Assembly (NCBI RefSeq): GCF_025698945.1
Contig: NZ_JAILWM010000003.1
Location: 1 to 64,000, forward strand
Direction of reading: 5' to 3'
From: Nitrosopumilus sp.
GTDB lineage: Archaea > Thermoproteota > Nitrososphaeria > Nitrososphaerales > Nitrosopumilaceae
Length of the DNA: 64,000 bases
The position numbers were made by a program, and so were the translations under genes. Positions 49,781 through 58,131 of the stretch are shown here, one piece after another; position 1 is the stretch's first letter; every line of letters begins with the position of its first letter. The notes under the pieces were generated by a model. That model was given only the letters and a program-made list of their open reading frames with translations. It did not search any database and was not told the origin of the DNA.

Positions 49781-50614
49781 ATGACGACATCAAAGAAAAT
49801 CTTCCGAATGACAACTTTGATTCCCTTGCTGATCGCAATTGGATTGATGATTACTGTTCCTATGACAGTATCTGCAGCAAAACCAAATCAAATTCCAAGC
49901 GAGGCACTGCTTCCTGAATTGCAGGCAGTTGTTCCAGATGGAGTTCAAGTTGTTCATAAGCAACAATCTGATACGCTTAGATTTACCAATGGTATTGCAA
50001 ATACCGGAGAAGGTCACTGGCAGATGGCACCAACTTTTCCAACAAATCCTGATGATGATGTAATTGCTACACAACAATTACTTGATGCTGATGGAAATAT
50101 TGTATACGAACAAGTTGTAAGCATATTTGAATTCCATGAGGAACACAATCATTGGCACATTGCTGATGTAACTGAATTTAGTGTTCATCAAGGTTCTCCA
50201 GATGGACCACTTGTTGGTGATTCAAACAAAGTTACATTCTGTATTGAAGATGTATACAATATGATTGAAAATACCAACACTGCCGATAGAATATTTTGGG
50301 ACTGTACAGTTAGTCTCCAAGGAGTACAAGCAGGTTGGGCTGATCAATATCACCAATCAACTCCAGGAAATCAAGTTGATATCACAGGAATTACTCCAGG
50401 AATATACTATCTGGTACACAATGTAAATCCTGATGGCACATTCATAGAGAGAGACTCTACAAACAACAAAGCATGGACTGAGTTACTTGTTTTTGAGAAA
50501 AACAATGGTCAAATCGATGTAGTTGAAACTGGAATTACTTCTTGTTCTCTACTTGATCCAACTGATCCTTATACACCAGCTCTATGTGGAGAAGTAACTG
50601 CTAATCGCGGTTAA
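49781..50614 (+). CDS. Secreted lysyl oxidase-like copper protein
   Basis: 277 residues with a signal peptide (LIPLLIAIGLMITVPMTVSA). The copper-binding motif of the lysyl oxidase family, H-x2-H-x-H-x-H, is present as His119, His122, His124 and His126 (FHEEHNHWH). Further family segments are GWADQYHQSTPGNQVDITGI and RDSTNNKAW. Lysyl oxidases deaminate Lys side chains to aldehydes, crosslinking extracellular matrix and releasing ammonia. Whether the Lys and Tyr for the LTQ cofactor are present is not decided. The 5' end has a TATA-like cttttaagtaat about 27 nt before ATG. Confidence 0.85.
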   Translation: MTTSKKIFRMTTLIPLLIAIGLMITVPMTVSAAKPNQIPSEALLPELQAVVPDGVQVVHKQQSDTLRFTNGIANTGEGHWQMAPTFPTNPDDDVIATQQLLDADGNIVYEQVVSIFEFHEEHNHWHIADVTEFSVHQGSPDGPLVGDSNKVTFCIEDVYNMIENTNTADRIFWDCTVSLQGVQAGWADQYHQSTPGNQVDITGITPGIYYLVHNVNPDGTFIERDSTNNKAWTELLVFEKNNGQIDVVETGITSCSLLDPTDPYTPALCGEVTANRG

Positions 50615-51485
50615 TCCTATCTTTTCTTTTATTTTTTATTTGATAGATTAGCATAGCTGGTGCTATACCGTACATTCCAATGTTGAGCAGTATTACTCCA
50701 ATTCCTAATGATACAATTTCAAATTCTGAATCGGCAAGTGACATTATTGATAGTGATGATAGCATTGGTGTGATTCCAATCTTTACCATTTCCTTGAATG
50801 CTGGATTTTCTCGCTCCAAATCTGCAATGTATGGTGAGAATGAATAATACAATTGGTTAAAGCCGCTCATAAATGAAGCTCCAGATTCTGTATTCATTAA
50901 TTGATTGTCCCTGATTTCTCTGAGGAGTTGTACTTGTGGTGCCATCTCAGAGCCATATGTTGCAGTTGCAATTAGACAACCTCCGCCTTCATCATTTTGG
51001 TTTATGTTCACTTGAATATTTTCAACTTCGACAATTTCTGATTCTGTTTCTTCGTTAAATTTTTCTTGTTCCTTTTGTTGTGCCTCGATTTTCTGCTGTT
51101 CAATCACTTGTGGAATCTCTTTAATGTTAACTGATTTAGGATCAATTATTCCTTGTTTTGATTCATCCATACTTTCTTGAATCTCTAAATTATAGTATAC
51201 TCTGCTTTGCTCAATTAGTTTTTGATATCTGTCAGGACCATCATATAACCAAATTTCGTCGTTATACAAATTACCACACAATCTTGATTCAATTGAATGC
51301 TTGTGATGCTCAAAGAAATCATTTCCCATGAAATAATATAGTTGATAGTTTTCTTCACACCACTCTATTCCATTTTGTGTAAGTCCTGCCATGTCTCTAA
51401 ATGGTGTTTGTGCATATACAGTACTAACTAGTAATACCATAGAAAGCATTGCAAAATATTTCACGCATGGATTATTTTTATCCAA
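50601..51485 (-). CDS. Secreted/membrane protein with CFI-box C-terminal domain
   Basis: 294 residues. Signal peptide (FAMLSMVLLVSTVYAQ), a region with ENYQLYYFMGNDFFEHHKHS and RLCGN, an acidic coiled stretch, then GGGCLIATATYGSEMAPQVQLLREIRDN and SPYIADLERENPAFKEMVK, the so-called CFI-box C-terminal domain, and at least one C-terminal membrane helix before a basic tail (KNKRKDRINRD). The function of the CFI-box is unknown; it occurs at the ends of many exported proteins. It converges on the lysyl-oxidase-like gene. Confidence 0.75.
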   Translation of the reverse strand: MDKNNPCVKYFAMLSMVLLVSTVYAQTPFRDMAGLTQNGIEWCEENYQLYYFMGNDFFEHHKHSIESRLCGNLYNDEIWLYDGPDRYQKLIEQSRVYYNLEIQESMDESKQGIIDPKSVNIKEIPQVIEQQKIEAQQKEQEKFNEETESEIVEVENIQVNINQNDEGGGCLIATATYGSEMAPQVQLLREIRDNQLMNTESGASFMSGFNQLYYSFSPYIADLERENPAFKEMVKIGITPMLSSLSIMSLADSEFEIVSLGIGVILLNIGMYGIAPAMLIYQIKNKRKDRINRD

Positions 51486-51561
51486 TTCTTAAGTTATTCT
51501 ACTGATAGAACTGATAATTTCTGAGAATGCTTTTTTAGGAAAAAAGATGTAATTATACTAC

Positions 51562-51620
51562 CAAGCAAGTAGGACGATCTATTGCTTTTATAAAAAGAGC
51601 ATATGTGAACCTGCTTGCCT
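51562..51620. repeat. Imperfect inverted repeat
   Basis: gcaagtagg and cctgcttgc, 9 bp arms with one G-T, separated by 40 bases that can themselves form gcttttat/aaaaagagc. Sits between the signal peptidase stop and the CFI-box gene start on the minus strand. Could be a structured leader or terminator; nothing else recognised. Confidence 0.35.
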
Positions 51621-51624
51621 GAAT

Positions 51625-52320
51625 TTAACTGAATTTACTTTTGTCATTATCTGTTGACATATCTGATTCTTCATGTTTGTTTTCAGATTCATCAATATCT
51701 AATTTTCCTAAATTCTCTGAATACTCCAAGTCTTTTTCTACTTTGGAAATATCTGACAACTCTTCAATTGTATCTGGATTGTCTTTTTCAAGTGGATCCG
51801 ATAGTGAAAGTACTTTCTCGTTTTTTCTCTTTGCCATCTGTTTTACTACCATTATTCCAATTACAATTGCAATTATGACATAGTTGATTGGTGGCTTTAG
51901 CAATTGAGTGACATATCCAATTTGTGGAATAGTATAGGCTACTTTCCCAATGTATTCTTCTTGAGTAATTGGAAAGTCAGTTCCTGGAATTGATGCTGGA
52001 TTTGCATCACCTTTTGTTCTAATTGTTTTAGGATCCTCATTTAGAATCGAGGCAACTCTGTGAACTATTACTCTGTCATGATCTGAGGGTCGATTAAATA
52101 CAATGATATCTCCCACATCAATTTCCTCAAAAGTCACATGGCCTGATACTATCAAAACATCATAAACTTGTAAAACTGGAATCATACTTCCACTTGCAAC
52201 CACATAGAAAGGATTTTGAGTTCCAAATGCTACCTGCAAACCAATCCAAATTACTAGTACTCCTACACCGACAATTATGATATCTTTGATGACGCCTTTG
52301 GAGATGGATTTTTTTGCCAA
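51625..52320 (-). CDS. Signal peptidase I (archaeal Sec11-like)
   Basis: 231 residues. N-terminal helix (IIIVGVGVLVIWIGLQVAF), catalytic Ser45 in VASGSMIPVL, His87 in VIVHRVASIL and Asp105 in TKGDANPA; archaeal and ER-type signal peptidases use a Ser-His(-Asp) arrangement instead of Ser-Lys. A second membrane helix (VIIAIVIGIMVVKQM) precedes a long acidic cytosolic tail. It removes signal peptides of secreted proteins, many of which are encoded in this window. Confidence 0.9.
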   Translation of the reverse strand: MAKKSISKGVIKDIIIVGVGVLVIWIGLQVAFGTQNPFYVVASGSMIPVLQVYDVLIVSGHVTFEEIDVGDIIVFNRPSDHDRVIVHRVASILNEDPKTIRTKGDANPASIPGTDFPITQEEYIGKVAYTIPQIGYVTQLLKPPINYVIIAIVIGIMVVKQMAKRKNEKVLSLSDPLEKDNPDTIEELSDISKVEKDLEYSENLGKLDIDESENKHEESDMSTDNDKSKFS

Positions 52321-52363
52321 TTACATAATCGCCTATAGTGTCATTGATTAAATTTGCTAGCTA

Positions 52364-53104
52364 TTAGAGCTTGGATCCACATTCTTCGCAGAATTTAGAG
52401 CCTACTTTGTTTCCAAACCCACAATTAGAGCATTTTCCTGGTTGATTTTGTTCAACTGTAGTTTCAGGATTTCCTAATAGGATAACTTCGCCAACTTTTT
52501 TGATATTACTCCAAGGAATACTTCCTTCTGTTCCATCATTTTTAGTGATAACTAAAACCATTGATTGTGTTGAATCAATTCCAACTTGTTTTGCAATTCC
52601 AATCTTGTTTGCATTCTCATCAAATACTGTTCTTCCTTCAATAGAACTAACTGAAGTTGTAGTACTTGGTTGGGCTGTCTCTTCTTTTGGTGTTTCAGGT
52701 GTTGCTTGTGGAGGTGCTACTTGTTCTGGTGCAGTTTGTACAGCAGGGTCTAATGGTTTTGCACTTCCAACATCACCTGCTTCATCTTGTTTTTTGAATT
52801 CCCTGTATTCTGCTATTGTTGAATTACATGAATTACAGATGTATTGTCCTTTTTCTGCAAGAATAAGATTTTCTGCAACTTCTTCATTTGGATTCTCAAA
52901 TTCTATCTTTGGAGAACCCTCAAACTCTTTTTCACAAGTATTGCAAAAATGCTTTGAAATTTTATCATCAGTTAATCTGCCAATTGGCGCTAAAAACAGA
53001 TCAGGGCCTCCTAGGTTTCCCTTCATCTGTTGCTCATCAGTTACACTGGCCATTACATAGCCACCAGAACCTCGTAATTTTTTTAGTCTAAGTTCTGAAC
53101 TCAT
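52364..53104 (-). CDS. PRC-barrel-like protein with C-terminal zinc ribbon
   Basis: 246 residues from ATG 53104; ATG 53128 is possible but the TATA element tatatac lies too near it. An N-terminal Cys-containing region (CNTCEKEF ... CNSC) may form a first zinc ribbon. It is followed by a Pro-rich linker, a PRC-barrel-like domain with EGRTVFDENANKIGIAKQVG ... SIPWSNIKKVGEVILLG, and a final ribbon CSNCG-x8-FCEECGSKL. It is divergent from thioredoxin. Function unknown; the tail resembles two neighbouring proteins. Confidence 0.72.
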   Translation of the reverse strand: MSSELRLKKLRGSGGYVMASVTDEQQMKGNLGGPDLFLAPIGRLTDDKISKHFCNTCEKEFEGSPKIEFENPNEEVAENLILAEKGQYICNSCNSTIAEYREFKKQDEAGDVGSAKPLDPAVQTAPEQVAPPQATPETPKEETAQPSTTTSVSSIEGRTVFDENANKIGIAKQVGIDSTQSMVLVITKNDGTEGSIPWSNIKKVGEVILLGNPETTVEQNQPGKCSNCGFGNKVGSKFCEECGSKL

Positions 53105-53219
53105 ATCTGAGATTTGAGAAAACGTCATTTAAGTATATATCAAAATTATTTTTCCCACAAAAACTAGGGTGCTAATTCTGGTGAACGTTTTTAGGTACGG
53201 ATGATAAAATAACATTACA

Positions 53220-53546
53220 ATGGGAATAACACAAGTTTCAGATGCAAAGTCTTGGGAAGTCGACGTGATAAATTCTGACATTCCTGTATTTGTAGACTTT
53301 TGGGCCGAATGGTGTGGTCCATGTAGAATGGTAGGTCCTGTAGTTGAAGAATTGGCAAGTGACTATGAAGGCAAAGTAAAATTTGTCAAGGTTAATGTTG
53401 ATGAGGCCAATGAATTGGCATCAAAATACAATGTATTTAGTATTCCAACCTTAATCCTCCTTAACAAAGGCGAGATAGTTAGCCAACAAGTAGGTGCTGC
53501 TTCAAAAGAATCATACAAAAATATGATTGATAGAGCACTTGCATAA
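53220..53546 (+). CDS. trxA: Thioredoxin
   Basis: 108 residues, classic thioredoxin: W31-CGPC active site (Cys32, Cys35), FVDFWAEWCGPCRMVGPVV, VNVDEANELASKYNVFSIPTLILL with cis-Pro. It reduces protein disulfides using thioredoxin reductase. Probably reads from its own promoter. Located among zinc-ribbon proteins, which could be its redox targets, although this is only positional. Confidence 0.96.
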   Translation: MGITQVSDAKSWEVDVINSDIPVFVDFWAEWCGPCRMVGPVVEELASDYEGKVKFVKVNVDEANELASKYNVFSIPTLILLNKGEIVSQQVGAASKESYKNMIDRALA

Positions 53547-53613
53547 ACTCAAACACGTTTTCCTTCTTTTTTGATCCTAAAGTAATTAATATTCCAAAAG
53601 ATTAAGCTATCAC

Positions 53614-54147
53614 ATGTCATTTGGTGAAGTAGACACACTTAACATGCTCTTTGACAAACTTCAGAGTTTGTTTGATGAATCCCAAGGATACTATGAATCC
53701 TTTCTTGATACCAATAACATGTACAAAAAAGGTCAACTAAGTGATAAAGAATTCTTCCAAAAGTTAGGTGATTATGTAGTTGCATACTCTGCATTAGAAT
53801 TTCTAGCTATCAAAGTAATGTTTGAATTAAAAAAATCTATAGGAAAAGGTTCTGGAGGTACACAGTCTCCTGGATTGATGCCTGGTATGGGAAATCCTGG
53901 AATGATGGCAGGAGGAATGGCAGGAATGCCAAGAGCTGGTTCTGCAGAAAACCCTGTTGGGGGACCCCCTGGAATTGTTTCAGCTAAAGAAGCATTTGGG
54001 GATGTTGGAACTTTACCATCACCTGATCCATCTTTAATGCCAAGACAAAGAGTTTCACCACAATCTGAAAACGGATGTTCTTCATGTGGTGCAGAATTAA
54101 GAGCTAATGCAAAGTTTTGCACAAAGTGTGGAGCTAAAGCATTATAA
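53614..54147 (+). CDS. Coiled-coil, Met/Gly/Pro-rich protein with C-terminal zinc ribbon
   Basis: 177 residues. Helical N-terminal region (about 1-75, FDKLQSLFDESQGYYESFLD), then a Gly/Met/Pro-rich low-complexity segment (GLMPGMGNPGMMAGGMAGMP), then zinc ribbon CSSCGAELRANAKFCTKCGAK. The tail is of the same type as those at 52364 and 54292. Function unknown; adaptor or scaffold likely. Confidence 0.75.
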   Translation: MSFGEVDTLNMLFDKLQSLFDESQGYYESFLDTNNMYKKGQLSDKEFFQKLGDYVVAYSALEFLAIKVMFELKKSIGKGSGGTQSPGLMPGMGNPGMMAGGMAGMPRAGSAENPVGGPPGIVSAKEAFGDVGTLPSPDPSLMPRQRVSPQSENGCSSCGAELRANAKFCTKCGAKAL

Positions 54148-54150
54148 AAT

Positions 54151-54246
54151 TTAAGAAATTTCTAATGAGCATTTATCAGAGCAAATTCTTCTGTTAAACA
54201 CATCTTCAAATTCCCTACCACAATGTGCACAATTTCTAAATGACAT
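54151..54246 (-). CDS. Tiny zinc-knuckle protein (31 aa)
   Basis: 31 residues, MSFRNCAHCGREFEDVF ... ICSDKCSLEIS, with ligands Cys6, Cys9, Cys22 and Cys26 (CAHC, CSDKC). A TATA-like ttaaatac about 24 nt before the ATG fits a leaderless message. Its stop lies just after that of the zinc-ribbon gene on the other strand. Very short, so coding is uncertain. Confidence 0.4.
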   Translation of the reverse strand: MSFRNCAHCGREFEDVFNRRICSDKCSLEIS

Positions 54247-54291
54247 ACATTCAATAGGAATTTTTTGTATTTAACCCTGATTAAATGAAAA

Positions 54292-54651
54292 CTATTCTTG
54301 TGTGGTGCCACATTCAGGACAGAACTTTGCAGTTGCTGAAAGACTGGTTCCGCATTCTGAGCAAAACTTTCCGTCTGACTTTACTTCCTTGTATGCATTT
54401 CCATATGGTGCAGATGCTCTAACTGCACCTGATGGTTCGTATTTGTCATCATCAATTAAGACTGGCTCAAAGTCTTGTTCTGTCAAAAAGGTCATCATTC
54501 TTGGGATTCCTTTTCCCTCATTTTTTGGATCTGGAACAGAATCTCCTAACCAAAATGCAAATCTCATTAGAGTAAGCTCTGGTGTAGAAAATGCTAGTGT
54601 GTGCTTTGACATGTATTCCTGTGCGGCTTTTTTACCGTCAAAAACTTCCAT
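54292..54651 (-). CDS. Zinc-ribbon tail protein, unknown
   Basis: 119 residues; helical N-terminal part with MRFAFWLGDSVPDPKNEGKGIPRMMTFLTEQDFEPVLIDDD and a C-terminal zinc ribbon CSECGTSLSATAKFCPECGTTQE. Closely related tail to the proteins at 52364 and 53614, differing in the rest. No enzymatic motif. tRNA-Ala lies immediately upstream of its start on the same strand. Confidence 0.75.
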   Translation of the reverse strand: MEVFDGKKAAQEYMSKHTLAFSTPELTLMRFAFWLGDSVPDPKNEGKGIPRMMTFLTEQDFEPVLIDDDKYEPSGAVRASAPYGNAYKEVKSDGKFCSECGTSLSATAKFCPECGTTQE

Positions 54652-54696
54652 GACAATGGTATTTTTTTATTTATGTATAATAGTTTCTGGGAAAGA

Positions 54697-54768
54697 TGGA
54701 CCGGGGGGGAATCGAACCCCCGACATCCTCGTTGCGAACGAGGCATTATACCCCTAAACCACCGGCCC
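54697..54768 (-). tRNA. tRNA-Ala (anticodon CGC)
   Basis: Acceptor GGGCCGG/CCGGTCC with the G3-U70 pair that is the alanine identity element, anticodon stem CCTCG/CGAGG with loop TTCGCAA (anticodon CGC), T stem GGGGG/CCCCC with loop TTCGATT, discriminator A at 54697. D arm GTTT with loop AGGGGTA. No intron, CCA not encoded. Confidence 0.93.
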
Positions 54769-54842
54769 TTGAATTACCTGATTGGTTGTGTTTTTATTCA
54801 TTTTCTCAACGCATAATAGACTGCAAACTATGTAATTTCGTG

Positions 54843-56246
54843 ATGACGTATGATACTGTGATTACTGATTCCCATGTTGTTCTACCACAAGGAATGGTTG
54901 AGAAAAATATTCTAATTGATGAAGGACAAATTGTAGGGTTTTCTAGCGATGTTCCATCTTGTGATCACAAAATTAATGGTCGTGGATTAGTTTCAATTCC
55001 AGGTCCTATAGATACTCATGTTCACTATGGAGTTTATTCTCCAATTAATGAAGCAGCAAAAACAGAATCACATGCAGCAGCAATTGGAGGAATCACAACA
55101 ATGATGAGGATGCTTCGATTAAAAGATCCATTTACGAAATCATTACAAGAACAATTAGAATCTTCAGCTCAAAATCATTATGTTGATTATACAATTCATG
55201 CATCTATTTTTACACCAGAACAAATTAGTGAAATGAATTACTGTATAGAAAATTCAATTACATCATTCAAAATTTACATGAATCTTGGAGGTGAAGTTGG
55301 ACATGTATATATGGACATGCCCCCGAACTCTCCTGCTCTTGTTGAAGCAAATGTTAATGTAACTAATGACATAGTAGAGCAAACAGTAAAGAACGCAGCT
55401 TTACTTGGATGTCCAGTACTTGTACATGCAGAAGACTATGAATCCTGTGGATGTGGAATCAAAACTGCAAAGGAGAAAAATCAAGATGGTTTGTCTGCCT
55501 GGTCTGAAAGTCGTTCTCCTGAATTTGAAGCTAAAGCAATAAAGACAGTATGTAAGTTTGGACGTGATTATGATTGCGTAATTTACTTTGTACATGTTGG
55601 ATCAGAGCGTGCCTTAAAACAGATTGAAGAAGAAAAAATTCTTGGAACAAAAATTTTTGTAGAAACCTGTCCTCATTATCTTACACTATCTTATGAGAAG
55701 CAGGAGGGATATCTTGCCAAAGTCATGCCTCCAATTCGAACAGAAAGAGACAGGCAGGCAGTCTGGAATGCATTGTCAAATAATCTAATAGATACTATAG
55801 GCACAGATCATGTGGCCAATCAGCTTAAACTCAAGTTAGGAGGTGAAAATGTTTGGGGTGCACTAGCCGGCTTTCCAGGAATTGGAACCGTTTTACCAAT
55901 TCTACTCAATGATGGAGTAAATCAAAATAAAATAACACTAGAACAATTTGTAAATTTTACTAGTTGCAACGCATCTCAAATATTTGGAATGTATCCGCAA
56001 AAAGGAACACTAGAAAAAAACTCTGATGCTGATATTACAATGATTGATTTGAAAAAAGAAAAAACTGTTACATCAGAATTGTTTGGTGGATTCTCCGATT
56101 ATATTGTTTATGAAGGAAGAAATCTCAAAGGCTGGCCCGTTAAAACAATTGTTAGGGGAGAAATAGTGGCTGAAGACTTTGAAGTGATTGGTAAACTTGG
56201 TCATGGAAAACTAGTTGAGAGAAATATCAACCTGTTTTCAAAATAA
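54843..56246 (+). CDS. Dihydroorotase/hydantoinase-family amidohydrolase
   Basis: 467 residues from ATG 54843. The frame is open upstream into the tRNA-Ala gene, so that extension is rejected. Cyclic amidohydrolase signatures: DTHVHYG metal site, carbamylated Lys in SFKIYMN, HAEDYESC, FVHVGS, GTDHVAN with the catalytic Asp. Could be dihydroorotase for pyrimidine synthesis or a dihydropyrimidinase/allantoinase; length and motifs alone do not decide. Confidence 0.85.
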   Translation: MTYDTVITDSHVVLPQGMVEKNILIDEGQIVGFSSDVPSCDHKINGRGLVSIPGPIDTHVHYGVYSPINEAAKTESHAAAIGGITTMMRMLRLKDPFTKSLQEQLESSAQNHYVDYTIHASIFTPEQISEMNYCIENSITSFKIYMNLGGEVGHVYMDMPPNSPALVEANVNVTNDIVEQTVKNAALLGCPVLVHAEDYESCGCGIKTAKEKNQDGLSAWSESRSPEFEAKAIKTVCKFGRDYDCVIYFVHVGSERALKQIEEEKILGTKIFVETCPHYLTLSYEKQEGYLAKVMPPIRTERDRQAVWNALSNNLIDTIGTDHVANQLKLKLGGENVWGALAGFPGIGTVLPILLNDGVNQNKITLEQFVNFTSCNASQIFGMYPQKGTLEKNSDADITMIDLKKEKTVTSELFGGFSDYIVYEGRNLKGWPVKTIVRGEIVAEDFEVIGKLGHGKLVERNINLFSK

Positions 56247-56305
56247 ATTAATTATTTTTGAAATTATACGATTCCTTTTTATGAGAAAAAATTCAATTAC
56301 TTGTA

Positions 56306-57229
56306 TTGCAGATTTTGTTAATTTTACTACTAACAAGTTTAGCATTATTTTCACTTTTCACTATTTTTGAAGATACATTTGCACAAGAAATGTCTATACA
56401 TCAACAATGGAAAAAATTTTCAGATCTTGATTTACTAAAATGTAATCAAGGACATATTTTACTGCAAAAAAATGATGGAACTCCTGCATGTGTGTTGCCT
56501 TATACCTATGAAAAACTAATTGATCGTGGGTATACAAAATTTGATTTATCTCTAATGAGTAAACGTCCAGACATGATGAATCAATTAATGGATCATATGA
56601 TATCAAATGAAAGCTTGATGCACCATTGGCATAATATGCTACAAAAAAACCCATCACTAATGATGCAAACTATGAATGATTTTACAATTCATATGAAAGA
56701 AAATCCAGAACTACTCAAAAATATGCTAGGACCCATGACTAGTGTGCCTGAATTACGGGAAAAAATGATTCAAACAATGAAACATCATTCACAGATGGAA
56801 TCTTCGCTAAAACAAAATTCCATGTGGATGAATTCTGTTCATCAGCCCATGATGAGCTCAGGAATGGGTAATCAAGGCGATTCTGTCATGAATTGTCAGA
56901 TGTGCCAAAACATGGACAAAACTAGTTGTTCTTGGTGTCCAGAATATCAAATGCATTCAATGTCTAAAATAACTGTATTTTCACACTCAGAGAGAATGAT
57001 GGATATGATGCATGAGATTTGGATTAATTCAGATATGACCAGTGAAATTCATAGAGAGATGTTAAAGAATCCATCCCATATGGCTTTAATGTCCCAAGAT
57101 ATGATGGAGCCATTACTTAATGCAGTGATGGATGATGATCAATTACGTCAGCAAATGATTGCTCTAATGCTTGAACATGAGAATTTTATGAATACAATAC
57201 GACATGAAAATCCATCTGATCAACATTAA
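56306..57229 (+). CDS. Met/His-rich secreted protein, probable copper binder
   Basis: 307 residues from TTG 56306. Signal peptide (LLILLLTSLALFSLFTIFEDTFA), one Cys pair (LLKCNQGH and ACVLPYTY), then about 250 residues with exceptionally many Met, His, Asn and Gln residues, in clusters such as MMNQLMDHM, LMHHWHNML and MMDMMHEIW, plus CQMCQ and CSWC in the middle. Methionine/histidine clusters bind copper(I) and copper(II) in known copper-resistance proteins. No known domain. Likely periplasmic copper store or chaperone. Confidence 0.78.
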   Translation: MQILLILLLTSLALFSLFTIFEDTFAQEMSIHQQWKKFSDLDLLKCNQGHILLQKNDGTPACVLPYTYEKLIDRGYTKFDLSLMSKRPDMMNQLMDHMISNESLMHHWHNMLQKNPSLMMQTMNDFTIHMKENPELLKNMLGPMTSVPELREKMIQTMKHHSQMESSLKQNSMWMNSVHQPMMSSGMGNQGDSVMNCQMCQNMDKTSCSWCPEYQMHSMSKITVFSHSERMMDMMHEIWINSDMTSEIHREMLKNPSHMALMSQDMMEPLLNAVMDDDQLRQQMIALMLEHENFMNTIRHENPSDQH

Positions 57230-57238
57230 AAATATTTG

Positions 57239-58066
57239 TTATACGAATTTTATTGCTGCATATCCAACAACTGATGAATTATTTCCAGATACATCTCCAC
57301 TAGTTGAATAACTGAGAAGTTCTCCCCTTGTAGCTCCTAATTTTTTACATGCTATCATTGTAGATGCAATTGCACCATATCCACATGCAGTAATTTTCTT
57401 TTCTTTGAGTACTTTATAGAATTCTTTAACATCTAATTTCAAAATTGGCTCAATCAACGCTTTGTCCTGACTATGTGCAAAAGAATTTTTTTCATAGTGT
57501 GTAAAGTCTGATGAACCAATAATTATGGCATTTCTATTTTTTGCAATCTCTGAGACTGCATCTCCAACTATTTCTGCAGTATTCATATCTTGTGCTCTCA
57601 GTATTATTGGAAGAATTTTAAATTCAGTAGTTAAAAATGATTGAAGCATTGGAATTTGTACTTCTAGACTATGATCTTGTGAATGCGAATACGAATCAAT
57701 CTCAATTAATTTTGACTGTTCTGATACTTGTTTTGTCAATTCAGTATCTACTGGAACCAAACCCAAAGGGGTTGACCATTTGACATCTGCAGAAATTGCA
57801 GCATCTCTTCCAATTCCATAATGATTTGGTCCAATTACTATTGCAAGTTCTGGATTTAGTGGTGATATTGCCTTAAACGAGTGACATGCAGTTGGACCAG
57901 AGTAAACATATCCTGCATGAGGAACAATCACTCCAAAAATTTTCTCTTCTTTTACTTTTGTAGTGCTAGGACCGAACTTGCTTTCAATGCATGATTTTAT
58001 CATTTTTTCAAGATCATCTTTCTCTTCAGGATAAAATTGACCTGCTACTACTGGTTCTCTTATCAT
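57239..58066 (-). CDS. MEMO1-family protein (AmmeMemoRadiSam system protein B)
   Basis: 275 residues from ATG 58066 (GTG 58072 also possible). MEMO fold with VPHAGYVYSGPTACHSF, VIGPNHYGIGRDAAIS, HSQDHSLEVQIPMLQ and SSDFTHYEK, all conserved metal-site-like residues. Family members resemble class III extradiol dioxygenases; in archaea they always accompany AMMECR1 and a radical SAM enzyme. Precise reaction unknown. It is in the same orientation as the AMMECR1 gene, 65 bp downstream of it. Confidence 0.88.
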   Translation of the reverse strand: MIREPVVAGQFYPEEKDDLEKMIKSCIESKFGPSTTKVKEEKIFGVIVPHAGYVYSGPTACHSFKAISPLNPELAIVIGPNHYGIGRDAAISADVKWSTPLGLVPVDTELTKQVSEQSKLIEIDSYSHSQDHSLEVQIPMLQSFLTTEFKILPIILRAQDMNTAEIVGDAVSEIAKNRNAIIIGSSDFTHYEKNSFAHSQDKALIEPILKLDVKEFYKVLKEKKITACGYGAIASTMIACKKLGATRGELLSYSTSGDVSGNNSSVVGYAAIKFV

Positions 58067-58131
58067 AATCACACAAAAACCGTCATTTTATAAAAAATTG
58101 TTATGTGATTTTCATATGAAATTTTAACAAA

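Noticed and set aside
54696-54842. Upstream extension of the amidohydrolase frame
   Set aside because: The extra 49 codons read through the tRNA-Ala gene and do not resemble the family.
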